Below, one piece after another: positions 8,268 to 16,324 of a stretch of DNA of 46,018 bases. Both the position numbers and the translations under genes were made by a program. The notes beneath the pieces are model-generated. The model searched no databases. It had not been told where the DNA came from and saw only the letters and a list, made by a program, of their open reading frames with translations. The stretch is from Myxococcales bacterium (GTDB lineage: Bacteria; Myxococcota; Myxococcia; Myxococcales; Myxococcaceae): positions 1 through 46,018 of the forward strand of contig JADLDB010000018.1 in NCBI GenBank assembly GCA_020846875.1, read 5' to 3'. Within the stretch, counting starts at the first letter, position 1; each line of letters begins with the position of its first letter.

Positions 8268-9467
8268 TCAGCTGCCCGGCTGCACCAACACCCCTTTCTC
8301 CACCAACGGCTTCCCGTCGATGGTGACGGTCGCGTCGGGCAAATAGCCCCCTCCGCCGAACGGACAGTCGTTGCTGCCGCCGGCCCACAAGTCCCCCCCG
8401 AAGAAGACGGACACCATGCCCTGCGGCACCCAGTTGAGCAGGGGCTTGCCGCTGCGGGGCTTCACGTCGGCGTTGAGGCCAATGTCCACCACCGCCAGCG
8501 CGTCGCGGCACGAAGGGCTCTTGTTGAAGGTGGCGCGCCACTCGTCGAAGGTGGGGCTGGGCTTCGCGGTGACTGACGTCACCTTCCCGTTGGTGAAGAG
8601 CGCGGTGAGGCCTTCCACCACGTTGCCTCGGAAGTCCACCCGATCCCACACCACCCGCCCCGATGCCGTCCCCGGCACCGGGCTCACGTACGCCTCCCCC
8701 GCGGGCAGCCACACCATGGCCGCCGCGCCACCCTGCTGCGCTTCCTCGGCGGTGATGAGGCCGTCGCTCACCAGCACCTTCCGGCCGTCCACCCGCATGC
8801 GGAGGTCGGTCCCGTTGGGCGCCGTGACGCGCAGCTCGGTGCCCACCGCCACCAGGTCACGCACCGTGTTTCCCGCGGCCGCGAGCTTCGCCGGATCGGC
8901 CGCCACGCCGGCCCGGAAGATCGCCTCCAGCTCCGGACGGCTCACGCCCAGACGCTTGGCGTTGGCGTCCGAAGGGAACAGACCGTTCCCCAATTCCACC
9001 TGCCGGACGTTGCGCTTGAGCATCCGCGCGTTGCCCCGCGCGTAGGACCGGTTCACCACCGTCAGCCGATCCGGCGGCACGCCCAGCCACACCTCGGGCG
9101 CGTCGCTGCCCCCGACATCGATGAGCACCTGCGGCAGCTCCGCCAGCTTGAGCCAGAGATCTCCTCGCGCCGCGTCGAACTTCGCCGGCGCCTCGTCGAA
9201 GTAGCGGCGGGCGCGCTCCGTGCGCGCGTACAGCTCCAGCGGCAGGCCTCCGCGCCGCTGGACCGCTACGCCCAGCTCCTCGAGAAGGGCCAGGTCGTTC
9301 CCCGAGATGAAGACGATCTCTCCCGTCTGCACCCGCGCCACGTCCGCCACCACTCGCTCCGCCATCGCCCGCGGCTCGACTCCAGTGGCTGGTTTGGCCG
9401 GCGGCCCCGCCCACGCCGACAGTAAGAGACAGCAGGCTGAACCGACTCCCAAGGCACGCGGATCCAT
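8268..9467 (-). CDS. secreted M29-aminopeptidase-like protein, metal ligands mostly missing
   Basis: 399 aa from ATG 9467, preceded by a good Shine-Dalgarno (GGGGGAG). A signal peptide occupies about residues 1-21. The body resembles the M29 (thermophilic aminopeptidase) family: NGTDLRMRVDG, LPAGEAYVSPV, a Gly-rich C-terminal half and a final IDGKPLVEKG. M29 enzymes bind two metals through Glu, Glu, His, His and Asp. Here the first Glu is kept (E258), but by eye the second is Asp (D328), the first His is Ser (S353) and the HXD segment reads LPDA (P377). The enzyme is therefore probably inactive or uses a different site. M29 enzymes are normally cytoplasmic, so export is also unusual. A structural alignment is needed to settle ligand equivalence. 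Confidence 0.65.
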   Translation of the reverse strand: MDPRALGVGSACCLLLSAWAGPPAKPATGVEPRAMAERVVADVARVQTGEIVFISGNDLALLEELGVAVQRRGGLPLELYARTERARRYFDEAPAKFDAARGDLWLKLAELPQVLIDVGGSDAPEVWLGVPPDRLTVVNRSYARGNARMLKRNVRQVELGNGLFPSDANAKRLGVSRPELEAIFRAGVAADPAKLAAAGNTVRDLVAVGTELRVTAPNGTDLRMRVDGRKVLVSDGLITAEEAQQGGAAAMVWLPAGEAYVSPVPGTASGRVVWDRVDFRGNVVEGLTALFTNGKVTSVTAKPSPTFDEWRATFNKSPSCRDALAVVDIGLNADVKPRSGKPLLNWVPQGMVSVFFGGDLWAGGSNDCPFGGGGYLPDATVTIDGKPLVEKGVLVQPGS

Positions 9468-9926
9468 GGCTCCCCCCGGGGAATTGGAGCGTCGCTCGGT
9501 GTGGCCTTGCCCTAACGGCGGACGCGAAGCCGTGCGCAGAAATCGACTGGTGCACCGCGTCGACTCCGTTTGGACCGGCTGAGAGAGGACTCGGGGATAG
9601 GTGAGAATTCGGCCCTGCCTCCTCCCGCCAGCCCCTCCTCCCACGGCCTCGTGACCAGGGCACCAGGGCTTCGCGCTCGCGCCGAAGGGACCACCGCCCT
9701 GCCGACCGGCGGCCCGCCCCGCCTCCTCGCCTCGCTGCCCTCCGGACGCCGGAGATCGCTCACCCGCTCAGCCGCCCGGCCGTGAGCTCTCGATCAGCTC
9801 AGCCCCACCCACCCGGCTCCAGACTCTGTAGGGGTGGCCGAGGCTGGTCGGCAACTGACCGAGGAGCAACGACGGGATGCGACGCAAATCGCTGATGTCA
9901 CGACGGGAGCTAACCTGTTCGGCGCT
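9468..9926. other. 459-bp intergenic region, no supported gene
   Basis: Lies between the M29-like start and the stop of the M3-like lipoprotein. The short open frames here have neither a sensible composition nor a recognised motif. It should hold the promoter of the M29-like gene, whose Shine-Dalgarno is visible at about 9470-9480, and the 3' end of the lipoprotein transcript. I found no tRNA, repeat array or strong hairpin. Confidence 0.5.
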
Positions 9927-11786
9927 CTAGCCGCCGTCGACCGCGGCACGCGCCGGCGCTGGCCATCCGCCAGGCTGAAGTCCACCGCCGCCGTCGGAGC
10001 GCCCGGAACCTGCGTCGACTGCCACCTGCGCTGCTGCAGGCCAGGGGCCCGGCTTCAGTCCACCGTCAACGGAAGGTGCGAGCCCTGCGTCCGTCGCCAC
10101 CTGCGCCGGTGCACGCCACGGGCCGGGCTTCAGCCCACCGTCTCGTGAGGGCGCGGAGCCCGCGTCGGTCGCCAGTTGCGCCGGAGCAGGCCAGGCCCCG
10201 GGCCGGAGTCCTCCGTCCGGCGCCCCACCGCCCGAGAGCGCCACGCTCAACGCCTCCGTCGCGACGCCCAGCGTGGCCAGCCGCGCTTCCAGCGGCCCCT
10301 CCGTCCCCCCCTTCCACAGGCGCGCCAGCGTCGCCCAGGCGCCCTTCGAGGCGAACCAGTCAGGGGGCAGGCGCGCCCGCAGGAGCCGAGCCATCGCCGC
10401 GGCCTTCAATGTGGTCGCCGAGCGCAGGAAGTCGTCGGTGTCGATCCGCCACCGCACGCCGTCCTCCGCCGACGGGGGCAGCCCGAGCGCTCGAGACATG
10501 ATCTGCACGTAGCGCGCGCGGGCCTCGGGCTCCGCCAGCCCCTGCGTCTCCAGCCGCGCCAGGACGACCCCTGCCGCTCGCCGGACGAGGAAGAGCCGCT
10601 GCGCTGCCCACGCGTCGACTACGGCCTGCTGCGTCGCCCCGGTGATGCCCACCGACTCGAGCCACGCCGGCGCCCCCACCAGCCCCGCGAAGAGCTCGGC
10701 CAGCACCTGCGCCGACGCTGGATCTCCCAGCCGCTCCGTGGCGAGGTGGCCCGTCTGCGCCTCCCGCAGCGCCAGCGCCGCCCCCACCTCCGAGAAGAGC
10801 GCCGCCTGATCTCGAAGGCCCCCAACCGGCCGGAAGCTGACCCGCACGTCCGATGACGCCGGCGCTACCACCAGCGGGAGCGGGTGCTTCGTGGTGCGTT
10901 CGGACAACTCCAGCGTCAGGCCGGGACGCCCGTACACACCCAGGCCGCCCAACAGCTCGATGGCGCGCGTCGGTACCTTCTCCTTCGGAAAGGCCGCGTC
11001 AGCCACCGGCGCAACCTTCAGCAGCCGCGGCAACTCGGCGCGGGTGAGGTTGGCCAGCGGCAACCGCACCTCCGCGTCGGACTGGCGCTGCAGCGTGGTG
11101 CGCCACGCGTCCTCGGTGCTGGAGAGCACGGCCTCCGCGGCGCGCGCCAGCTCGTCCAGCTCCAACTCGCGGGCCTCGGCCGCCAGCTCCAGCGTCGAGG
11201 GCGAGTCGAGTGCCGCGGCAGCTTCGGCGGCCTTCCCGTCGCGGCGCGCCAGCGCGGCGTCGAGGCGCTCCGCAGCCGGCAACGACGCCTTCCACAGCGC
11301 GCGCCGCTTGACCGCGCTCTTCTCGGCGAGCAACAGCCGCGGCAGCTCCCTCCAGGCCACCTCCTTGCCCTCCAGCGGGAAGCTGAGGCCTGCCTCCAGG
11401 CTGGCCACCGCGTCGTTCTCCGCGGACAGCGCCCGGGCGAGCAGCTCGCCGCTGAGCCAGCGCTCGAGGTGTGCCGCTCTGCGCGCGTCTGCTGGGCCGA
11501 GCCGCGTCCGCGCCCCGCGCAGCTCCAGCAGCGTGCCTCGCGAGAAGAGCCCCTCGTGGCCCGCCGCCGCCCGCGAGACGTCCAACCTCCCGCCAGTCGT
11601 CCAGTGCTGCCAGAGGGCCTCGTCCTGCGCGCGCACCACCGTGGCCGCCTCGGCTTCGATGGCGCTCAGCCGCACGAGGAGCGGATCCACTCCGGCGTCC
11701 GCCGCGGACTGGTGCACCACCTCCGGCACGGACCTCGGGCAGCCGAGCGCCAGCGTGAAGAACAGGCTCGAGACGACGAGACGCAT
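9927..11786 (-). CDS. lipoprotein related to M3-type oligopeptidases, HEXXH motif lost, C-terminal tandem repeats
   Basis: 619 aa from ATG 11786 (TTG 11795 is in frame). An N-terminal hydrophobic segment ends in ALGC16, a probable lipobox. The architecture resembles M3/PepF-like peptidases: a long helical domain, then a region matching the zinc-site neighbourhood (ERLGDPAS, then an AELFAGL helix) and a C-terminal DDFLRSATTLKAAAMARLL/WKGGTE region. Where family members have HEXXH, this protein has SEVGA (332-336), and the third-ligand Glu position also looks lost. It is thus probably a pseudo-peptidase. Residues from about 523 are four ~25-residue repeats rich in DGGLKPGPW and APAQVATDAG. The gene runs in the same direction as the M29-like gene. 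Confidence 0.65.
   Translation of the reverse strand: MRLVVSSLFFTLALGCPRSVPEVVHQSAADAGVDPLLVRLSAIEAEAATVVRAQDEALWQHWTTGGRLDVSRAAAGHEGLFSRGTLLELRGARTRLGPADARRAAHLERWLSGELLARALSAENDAVASLEAGLSFPLEGKEVAWRELPRLLLAEKSAVKRRALWKASLPAAERLDAALARRDGKAAEAAAALDSPSTLELAAEARELELDELARAAEAVLSSTEDAWRTTLQRQSDAEVRLPLANLTRAELPRLLKVAPVADAAFPKEKVPTRAIELLGGLGVYGRPGLTLELSERTTKHPLPLVVAPASSDVRVSFRPVGGLRDQAALFSEVGAALALREAQTGHLATERLGDPASAQVLAELFAGLVGAPAWLESVGITGATQQAVVDAWAAQRLFLVRRAAGVVLARLETQGLAEPEARARYVQIMSRALGLPPSAEDGVRWRIDTDDFLRSATTLKAAAMARLLRARLPPDWFASKGAWATLARLWKGGTEGPLEARLATLGVATEALSVALSGGGAPDGGLRPGAWPAPAQLATDAGSAPSRDGGLKPGPWRAPAQVATDAGLAPSVDGGLKPGPWPAAAQVAVDAGSGRSDGGGGLQPGGWPAPARAAVDGG
9930..10225 (-). repeat. 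~75-bp tandem repeat coding the lipoprotein C-terminus
   Basis: Four imperfect in-frame copies, with equivalent points near 9973, 10051, 10126 and 10201. Unit spacings are 78, 75 and 75 bp (26, 25 and 25 codons). The encoded unit begins DGGL-pro-Gly-x-Trp and ends in DAG. The low divergence between the middle copies suggests recent expansion. Confidence 0.75.
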
Positions 11787-11811
11787 GCGAAGCAAGCGGG
11801 CGAGTCGAAGC

Positions 11812-12801
11812 TCAGGGCGCGGTGTAGCGGCCGGTCACCTTCACGCGCTCGCTGCTGCGCTTGCCCGCGCAGATCTCCGCCTCACCCGAGAGTAGGCCGT
11901 CCTTCGCGTTGGTGTCGATGCGGCGGCAGCCAAATGGGGGCGAGGACTTGATCTCCAGCCTCGCCATCAACTCCTCGCGCTGCTTGCTCAGCGCTTCGAT
12001 CTCCTTCTGCGGACCGGCGAAGCAGGCCTGCATCTTGTCCGGGGGCAGCTTCCCGCACTCGCCCATCTTCTTCGACGCGGCCTCGCTCTTCGCGTCGATG
12101 GACTTCATCTCCGGCGACTTCATCATGTCCATCATGGCCTTCGCCTGCGCCATCTGATCCGCCTGGCTCACCTCCTGGTCGAGGCGGACGTTCCCGTTGC
12201 CAGCCCACATCCGGAACGACGCCTGGCCCAGCACCTTGTCGCCGCGCTTCCACTCGCCGGTCACCTTGGCCTCCTCCATCACGCCGTACTTGCTCTTCAC
12301 CACCAGCGTGTCCCCCCCGCTCACCTCGAAGATCCAGGTGTGGTCGCAGCCGATCGCCAGCCCGCCGAGGTACTTGGACGCGGCGGAGACCGGAGAGAAG
12401 ACCTGCACGTCGATGCGCGTGGGGGTGGCGGTCTTCTTCGCGTGCAGCGTGGCCTCCCAGCCCTTCGCGGTGAAGGCCTCCTTCACCACCTCCAGCTCGT
12501 CGCTGTTGACCGACACGAAGCTGCCGGGCGCCAGCTTGCCGGCGAGCGTCACCTGCTTCGTCTCGTCGGGACAGATGATCAAGCCCACGGCCGCGGGGCC
12601 GCTGCCGGAGCCGCCCACGGCGAACTTCACCTCCGGCGTGGGGTACTTCGCGTAGAGCGCCTTCTGGTCCTTGTCGAGGCCCAGCTTCTTTCGCTCCGCG
12701 TACGCGGCCGACCTCCACGCGTCGAGCTTCTTGTTCCACGACGCCGCGGCGGCCGGCAGGGACACCACGAGGCACAGCGACAGCGCGAGCGAACGGTTCA
12801 T
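11812..12801 (-). CDS. secreted protein of unknown function
   Basis: 329 aa from ATG 12801, with a strong Shine-Dalgarno (GGAGGA) five bases upstream. A signal peptide covers about residues 1-20 (ends PAAAAS). The mature part has a short charged N-terminus, a beta-rich middle (about 60-200), and a helical, Met/Lys-rich segment (about 215-285) that looks coiled-coil. Several Cys residues (GCD, ECGKLPPDKMQACF, FGCRR, ICAG) could form disulfides in the periplasm. No family recognised. Its start overlaps the stop of the upstream membrane-protein gene by four bases (ATGA), so the two are coupled. Confidence 0.75.
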   Translation of the reverse strand: MNRSLALSLCLVVSLPAAAASWNKKLDAWRSAAYAERKKLGLDKDQKALYAKYPTPEVKFAVGGSGSGPAAVGLIICPDETKQVTLAGKLAPGSFVSVNSDELEVVKEAFTAKGWEATLHAKKTATPTRIDVQVFSPVSAASKYLGGLAIGCDHTWIFEVSGGDTLVVKSKYGVMEEAKVTGEWKRGDKVLGQASFRMWAGNGNVRLDQEVSQADQMAQAKAMMDMMKSPEMKSIDAKSEAASKKMGECGKLPPDKMQACFAGPQKEIEALSKQREELMARLEIKSSPPFGCRRIDTNAKDGLLSGEAEICAGKRSSERVKVTGRYTAP

Positions 12802-14033
12802 TCGTCCTCCAGGGAGACGACGAGTCCGACGACAGCGGCAAGAAGGCACAGGTCTGCGGGCCGCGCGAGTGGAAAATCGACGGTGGCGCGCACGGCGACC
12901 GCCACCACCGTGGCGAAGAGCGCGGGGGCGCGGGGTGCGCTCGACTTCCAGGCGCGCTGGAGCGCGAGGGCGAGGACGAGCAGGGAGGCGATCAGTCCTG
13001 CCAGGCCGCGCTCGACGAGCAGCTCCAGCCAGTCGTTGTGCACGTGATCCTGCAGGCCGGCGAAGCGCGACCAGGCGTCGGCCGCGACGCAGGAGGCATC
13101 CGCTCCGCAGCGGGCCTTCCACCAGCTCAGCTCCCACTCGGGCCACAACGCCTCCACCGCCCCGGGGCCGTGGCCCAGCACTGGCGCCTCGAGGCCGGCC
13201 GAGACGACGACGCGCGCGAGGTACAGGCGGCCCAACATCGCCTCCGAGGGGGAGCGGCCCGCGAGCAGCGCGGTGAGCAGGCCCAGCGCGCCCAGGACGA
13301 CAGCGACCGTCACTCCGACGTGGCGCCGCCGGAGGTTGGAAGGCACGGTGGCGGGCAGAGCGGCCCGGCGACGGAGCCCATGCAGGCCGGCAGCGGCCGC
13401 GGCGGCGGAGATGGCCGCGAGGGTGGCGAAGGAGCGGGTGACCGCCAGCGCCGCCAGCATGAGACCCATCGCCGCCAACCACCACACGGACTTCCCAGGC
13501 GCACCGCCCAGGGAGCGCGCCGTGCTCCACTCCCCGGCCGCCAGGCAGAGGGCCACCGTGAGGGCAGACGCCACGAAGTCCGGGTTCCCCAGCGTGGAGT
13601 AGACCCGCAGCCGTCCGCTGACCTCCGGCCCGAACGCTGCGAAGGGGTCGACCCCCGCCGCCTGCAGCACGGCCACCAGGCCCACCACCGCCCCGCAGCC
13701 CGCCGCCGCCGGCGTCACCCAGCGCGCCTCGACGCCGGAAGACGCCCAGGCGAAGACGAGGACGCCGAACGCGAGCTGCGCCCACACCACCTCGGTGGCG
13801 GCGAAGTCTCCCCGCCACGCCGAGAGCCCGGTGGACAGCAGGGGCAACAGAAACGGCCAGGCCAGGCGGCGGCGGCTCATCGGCAGGAGCAGGGCCGCCA
13901 GCGCCGCGGCGCCCGTGAGCACCAGCCGCTTGGGAGTGGAGAAGGGCGCCTCCAGCCACGGCGCCACCGCCAGCAGCGCCAACCCGATGGTGAGGGCGGG
14001 CAGGACTCCCCGGGCGAGGCGGGTGGTGAGCAC
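12798..14033 (-). CDS. O-antigen ligase family (WaaL/Wzy_C-like) membrane protein
   Basis: 411 aa from GTG 14033, with about ten to twelve membrane spans. The large periplasmic loop carries LGHGPGAVEALWPEW and later HVHNDWLELLVERG, which matches the G-x-G-x-F ... H-x-HN-x-x-L-E pattern of the ligase/polymerase superfamily. Members join O-antigen to lipid A core, polymerise O-units, or glycosylate pilins from undecaprenyl-linked donors. The glycan substrate cannot be assigned. It is translationally coupled to the following secreted unknown and diverges from the MaoC-like gene. Confidence 0.78.
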   Translation of the reverse strand: MLTTRLARGVLPALTIGLALLAVAPWLEAPFSTPKRLVLTGAAALAALLLPMSRRRLAWPFLLPLLSTGLSAWRGDFAATEVVWAQLAFGVLVFAWASSGVEARWVTPAAAGCGAVVGLVAVLQAAGVDPFAAFGPEVSGRLRVYSTLGNPDFVASALTVALCLAAGEWSTARSLGGAPGKSVWWLAAMGLMLAALAVTRSFATLAAISAAAAAAGLHGLRRRAALPATVPSNLRRRHVGVTVAVVLGALGLLTALLAGRSPSEAMLGRLYLARVVVSAGLEAPVLGHGPGAVEALWPEWELSWWKARCGADASCVAADAWSRFAGLQDHVHNDWLELLVERGLAGLIASLLVLALALQRAWKSSAPRAPALFATVVAVAVRATVDFPLARPADLCLLAAVVGLVVSLEDE

Positions 14034-14075
14034 GGGCGCTCAGGATGATGCCACGGGCGCGCCAAGCGCCTCCCT

Positions 14076-14081
14076 GCTAAT
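14076..14081 (+). promoter_or_regulatory. -10-like element before the MaoC-like gene
   Basis: GCTAAT ends 11 bases upstream of ATG 14093. No convincing -35 box at 16-18 bases. AAGGG five bases before the ATG could act as a ribosome site, so a leaderless transcript is not required here. Confidence 0.3.
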
Positions 14082-14092
14082 CAAGGGCGCGC

Positions 14093-14542
14093 ATGCCGCG
14101 CTGGTACTTCGAGGACTTCACCCCGGGGATGACGTTCGAAGCGAAAGGCCCCACGTTGACGCGCGAGGCGATCATCGACTTCGCCCGGCAGTTCGACCCG
14201 CAGCCCTTCCACCTCGACGAGGAGGCCGGGAAGAAGTCACTCTTCGGCGCGCTCGCCGCGTCCGGCTGGCACACCGCGGCGCTGGCCATGCGGATGATGG
14301 TGGACGGCTGGCTCAACGACACCGCGTCGCTGGGCTCCCCGGGCGTGGACGAGCTGCGCTGGGTGAGGCCGGTGCTGGCGGGCGACACGCTGTCCATGAA
14401 GGCGACGGTGCTGGCGGTGAAGCCGTCGAAGAGCAAGCCGTTCCTGGGGGCGGTGCAGGTGAAGTGCGAAGTCTTCAACCAGCGGGCCGAGCCCGTGATG
14501 CTCGTCACCAACTGGGGTCTCATCAAGAAGCGGGGAGCCTGA
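14093..14542 (+). CDS. MaoC-like hot-dog dehydratase
   Basis: 149 aa single hot-dog domain. The hydratase-2 motif is visible (FARQFDPQPFHLDEEAGKK, with Asp and His around residues 34-40), followed by FGALAASGWHTAALAMRMM, typical of MaoC/R-specific enoyl-CoA hydratases. Expected to hydrate or dehydrate an acyl-CoA-type substrate as a dimer in the cytoplasm. The substrate is not known. The epmA start lies four bases after its stop, so they are probably cotranscribed although functionally unrelated. Confidence 0.85.
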   Translation: MPRWYFEDFTPGMTFEAKGPTLTREAIIDFARQFDPQPFHLDEEAGKKSLFGALAASGWHTAALAMRMMVDGWLNDTASLGSPGVDELRWVRPVLAGDTLSMKATVLAVKPSKSKPFLGAVQVKCEVFNQRAEPVMLVTNWGLIKKRGA

Positions 14543-14546
14543 GGGC

Positions 14547-15536
14547 GTGCCCTCGGAGCGGCAATGGCAGGCGGCCCGCGCGCGGCGCTCGATGTACGGG
14601 GCCCTGCGCGGCTACTTCGAGCTCCAGGGTTACCTGGAGGTGGAGACGCCGTGCCTGGTCCCGGCGCCGGGCCTCGAGCTCCACATCGACCCCTTCGAGG
14701 TGCCCTTCATTCCTCAGACGGACGTGGGCACGCGCCGCGCGCTGTACCTGCACACCAGCCCCGAGTACTCCATGAAGCGGCTGCTCGCCGACGGCAGCCC
14801 GCCCCTCTTTCAGGTGTGCAAGACGTTCCGCAACGGCGAGGTGTCCAGCGCGCACAACCCCGAGTTCTCCCTGCTGGAGTTCTACCGGCCGCGCGCGGAC
14901 TACCACGACATCATGCGCGACCTGGAGCAGGCGCTGGCGGCGGTGGAGGCAGCGGTCGCCCCAGAGAGGCGCTTGTTCGCCACCACGCCGTACGAGCGCC
15001 TCACGGTGCGCGACGCGCTGGTGCGCTACGCGGGCATCGACCTGCGGCAACACCCGGACGGGCCCAGCCTCAAGCGCGCCGCCGAGGCGCAGGGCGTGCA
15101 CGTGGGCGCGTCCAGCGCCTTCGACGACGTCTTCTTCCATCTCTTCCTGGCGAAGGTAGAGCCCCACCTGGGGCACGCCCGGCCCACCTTCCTCACCGAG
15201 TACCCCGCGTCGATGGCGTCGCTGGCCCGGCTCAAGCCGTCGGACCCGTCGGTGGCCGAGCGCGTCGAGCTGTACGTCCACGGCGTGGAGCTGGCCAACG
15301 GCTTCTCCGAGCTGACCGACGCGGTGGAGCAGCGCCAGCGCCTGGTGGAGGAGCAGGACCTGCGGCGCGCGGCGGGCCGTCCCGTCTTCGCGCTCGATGA
15401 GAAGTTCCTCGAGGCGGTGGGGCGCCTGCCCCCGTCGGCGGGCATCGCCGTGGGCCTCGACCGCGTGCTCATGCTGCTGCTCGGCGCGAAGGACATCTCC
15501 GACGTGCTGCTCTTCCCCGCGCGCGACTTCTTCTGA
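14547..15536 (+). CDS. epmA: elongation factor P lysine ligase (EpmA/GenX/PoxA)
   Basis: 329 aa from GTG 14547, the usual length of EpmA. It is a class II lysyl-tRNA-synthetase-like catalytic core without the anticodon-binding domain. Visible class II features are TSPEYSMKRLL, CKTFRNGE with HNPEFSLLEFYR (motif 2) and GIAVGLDRVLMLLLG (motif 3). In known systems EpmA adds (R)-beta-lysine to a conserved Lys of EF-P, helping ribosomes at polyproline. Neither EF-P nor the aminomutase EpmB is in the window. Confident on family. Confidence 0.92.
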   Translation: MPSERQWQAARARRSMYGALRGYFELQGYLEVETPCLVPAPGLELHIDPFEVPFIPQTDVGTRRALYLHTSPEYSMKRLLADGSPPLFQVCKTFRNGEVSSAHNPEFSLLEFYRPRADYHDIMRDLEQALAAVEAAVAPERRLFATTPYERLTVRDALVRYAGIDLRQHPDGPSLKRAAEAQGVHVGASSAFDDVFFHLFLAKVEPHLGHARPTFLTEYPASMASLARLKPSDPSVAERVELYVHGVELANGFSELTDAVEQRQRLVEEQDLRRAAGRPVFALDEKFLEAVGRLPPSAGIAVGLDRVLMLLLGAKDISDVLLFPARDFF

Positions 15537-15577
15537 AGGGCCGCGCCAGGCACTTGGCGGGTGATAGGCTGGCAGTC

Positions 15578-16324
15578 GTGGTGCCCAAGCCGCTCGAGCT
15601 CCTCAGGACCGCCTACGCCGGCGCCACCGCCGTGGGCCTGACCGGCCTCGTGTCGTCGGTGGTCCCCGCGCTGACGTTGATTGACGAGCGCGCGCCGGAT
15701 CCCGCCATCCGCTGGTGGGCGGATCGGGTGCTGAAGGCCTCGCAGGTGCGCTCGACGGCGTTGGGGCTGGAGAACCTGCCGGCGGGCAACTTCGTGCTGT
15801 GCGTCAACCACCAGTCGAACTTCGACGCGCTGGTGCTGTTCCGTCACATCGAGCGGCACATGCGCTTCGTGGCCAAGGCGCAGCTCCGCAGCGTGCCCAT
15901 CTTCGGCTACGCGCTGGAGCGGGCCGGGAACATCTTCGTGGACCGCACCGGCACCAGCGGGGACCGCGAGAAGCTGCAGGCGGCGGTGAAGGCGGTGCGC
16001 GAGCGGGTGTCGGTGGTCTTCTTCGCCGAAGGCACGCGCAGCGACGACGGCGTGCTGAAGCCCTTCAAGAAGGGCGCGGCGATCATGGCGCTCGAGGCCC
16101 AGGTGCCTCTGGTGCCCGCGGCGGTGGCGGGGACGCACCTCATCCTCCAGAAGGGCAGCGTGGCCATTCACCCCCGGCCGGCGGCGCTGTGCCTCGGGCC
16201 GCCGATCGAGACGTCCGGGCTGTCGGTCGACGCGCGCGAGGTGATCACCCAGCGGGCGCACGCGGCCGTCGCGCAACTGCTCGCCGAAGGCAACCGGATC
16301 GTCGCCGAGATGGAGCGCGGCTAG
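15578..16324 (+). CDS. PlsC-type 1-acylglycerol-3-phosphate acyltransferase family
   Basis: About 248 aa from GTG 15578 (GTG 15581 and TTG 15554 are alternatives). Acyltransferase motifs are NHQSNFD (catalytic His78 with Asp83), FVDR, and FAEGTRS, all typical of the PlsC superfamily that acylates lysophospholipids or related acceptors at the inner face of the cytoplasmic membrane. A hydrophobic N-terminal segment is present. A GATAGG -10-like sequence ends nine bases before the start. The stop shares the bases CTAG with the stop of the opposing LpxL-type gene. Confidence 0.85.
   Translation: MVPKPLELLRTAYAGATAVGLTGLVSSVVPALTLIDERAPDPAIRWWADRVLKASQVRSTALGLENLPAGNFVLCVNHQSNFDALVLFRHIERHMRFVAKAQLRSVPIFGYALERAGNIFVDRTGTSGDREKLQAAVKAVRERVSVVFFAEGTRSDDGVLKPFKKGAAIMALEAQVPLVPAAVAGTHLILQKGSVAIHPRPAALCLGPPIETSGLSVDAREVITQRAHAAVAQLLAEGNRIVAEMERG

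Noticed and set aside
9512-9785. Short open frames of 71-83 codons in the 9468-9926 gap
   Set aside because: Compositionally they look like random GC-rich translation (Arg/Pro/Ser-rich), without a start signal or motif.
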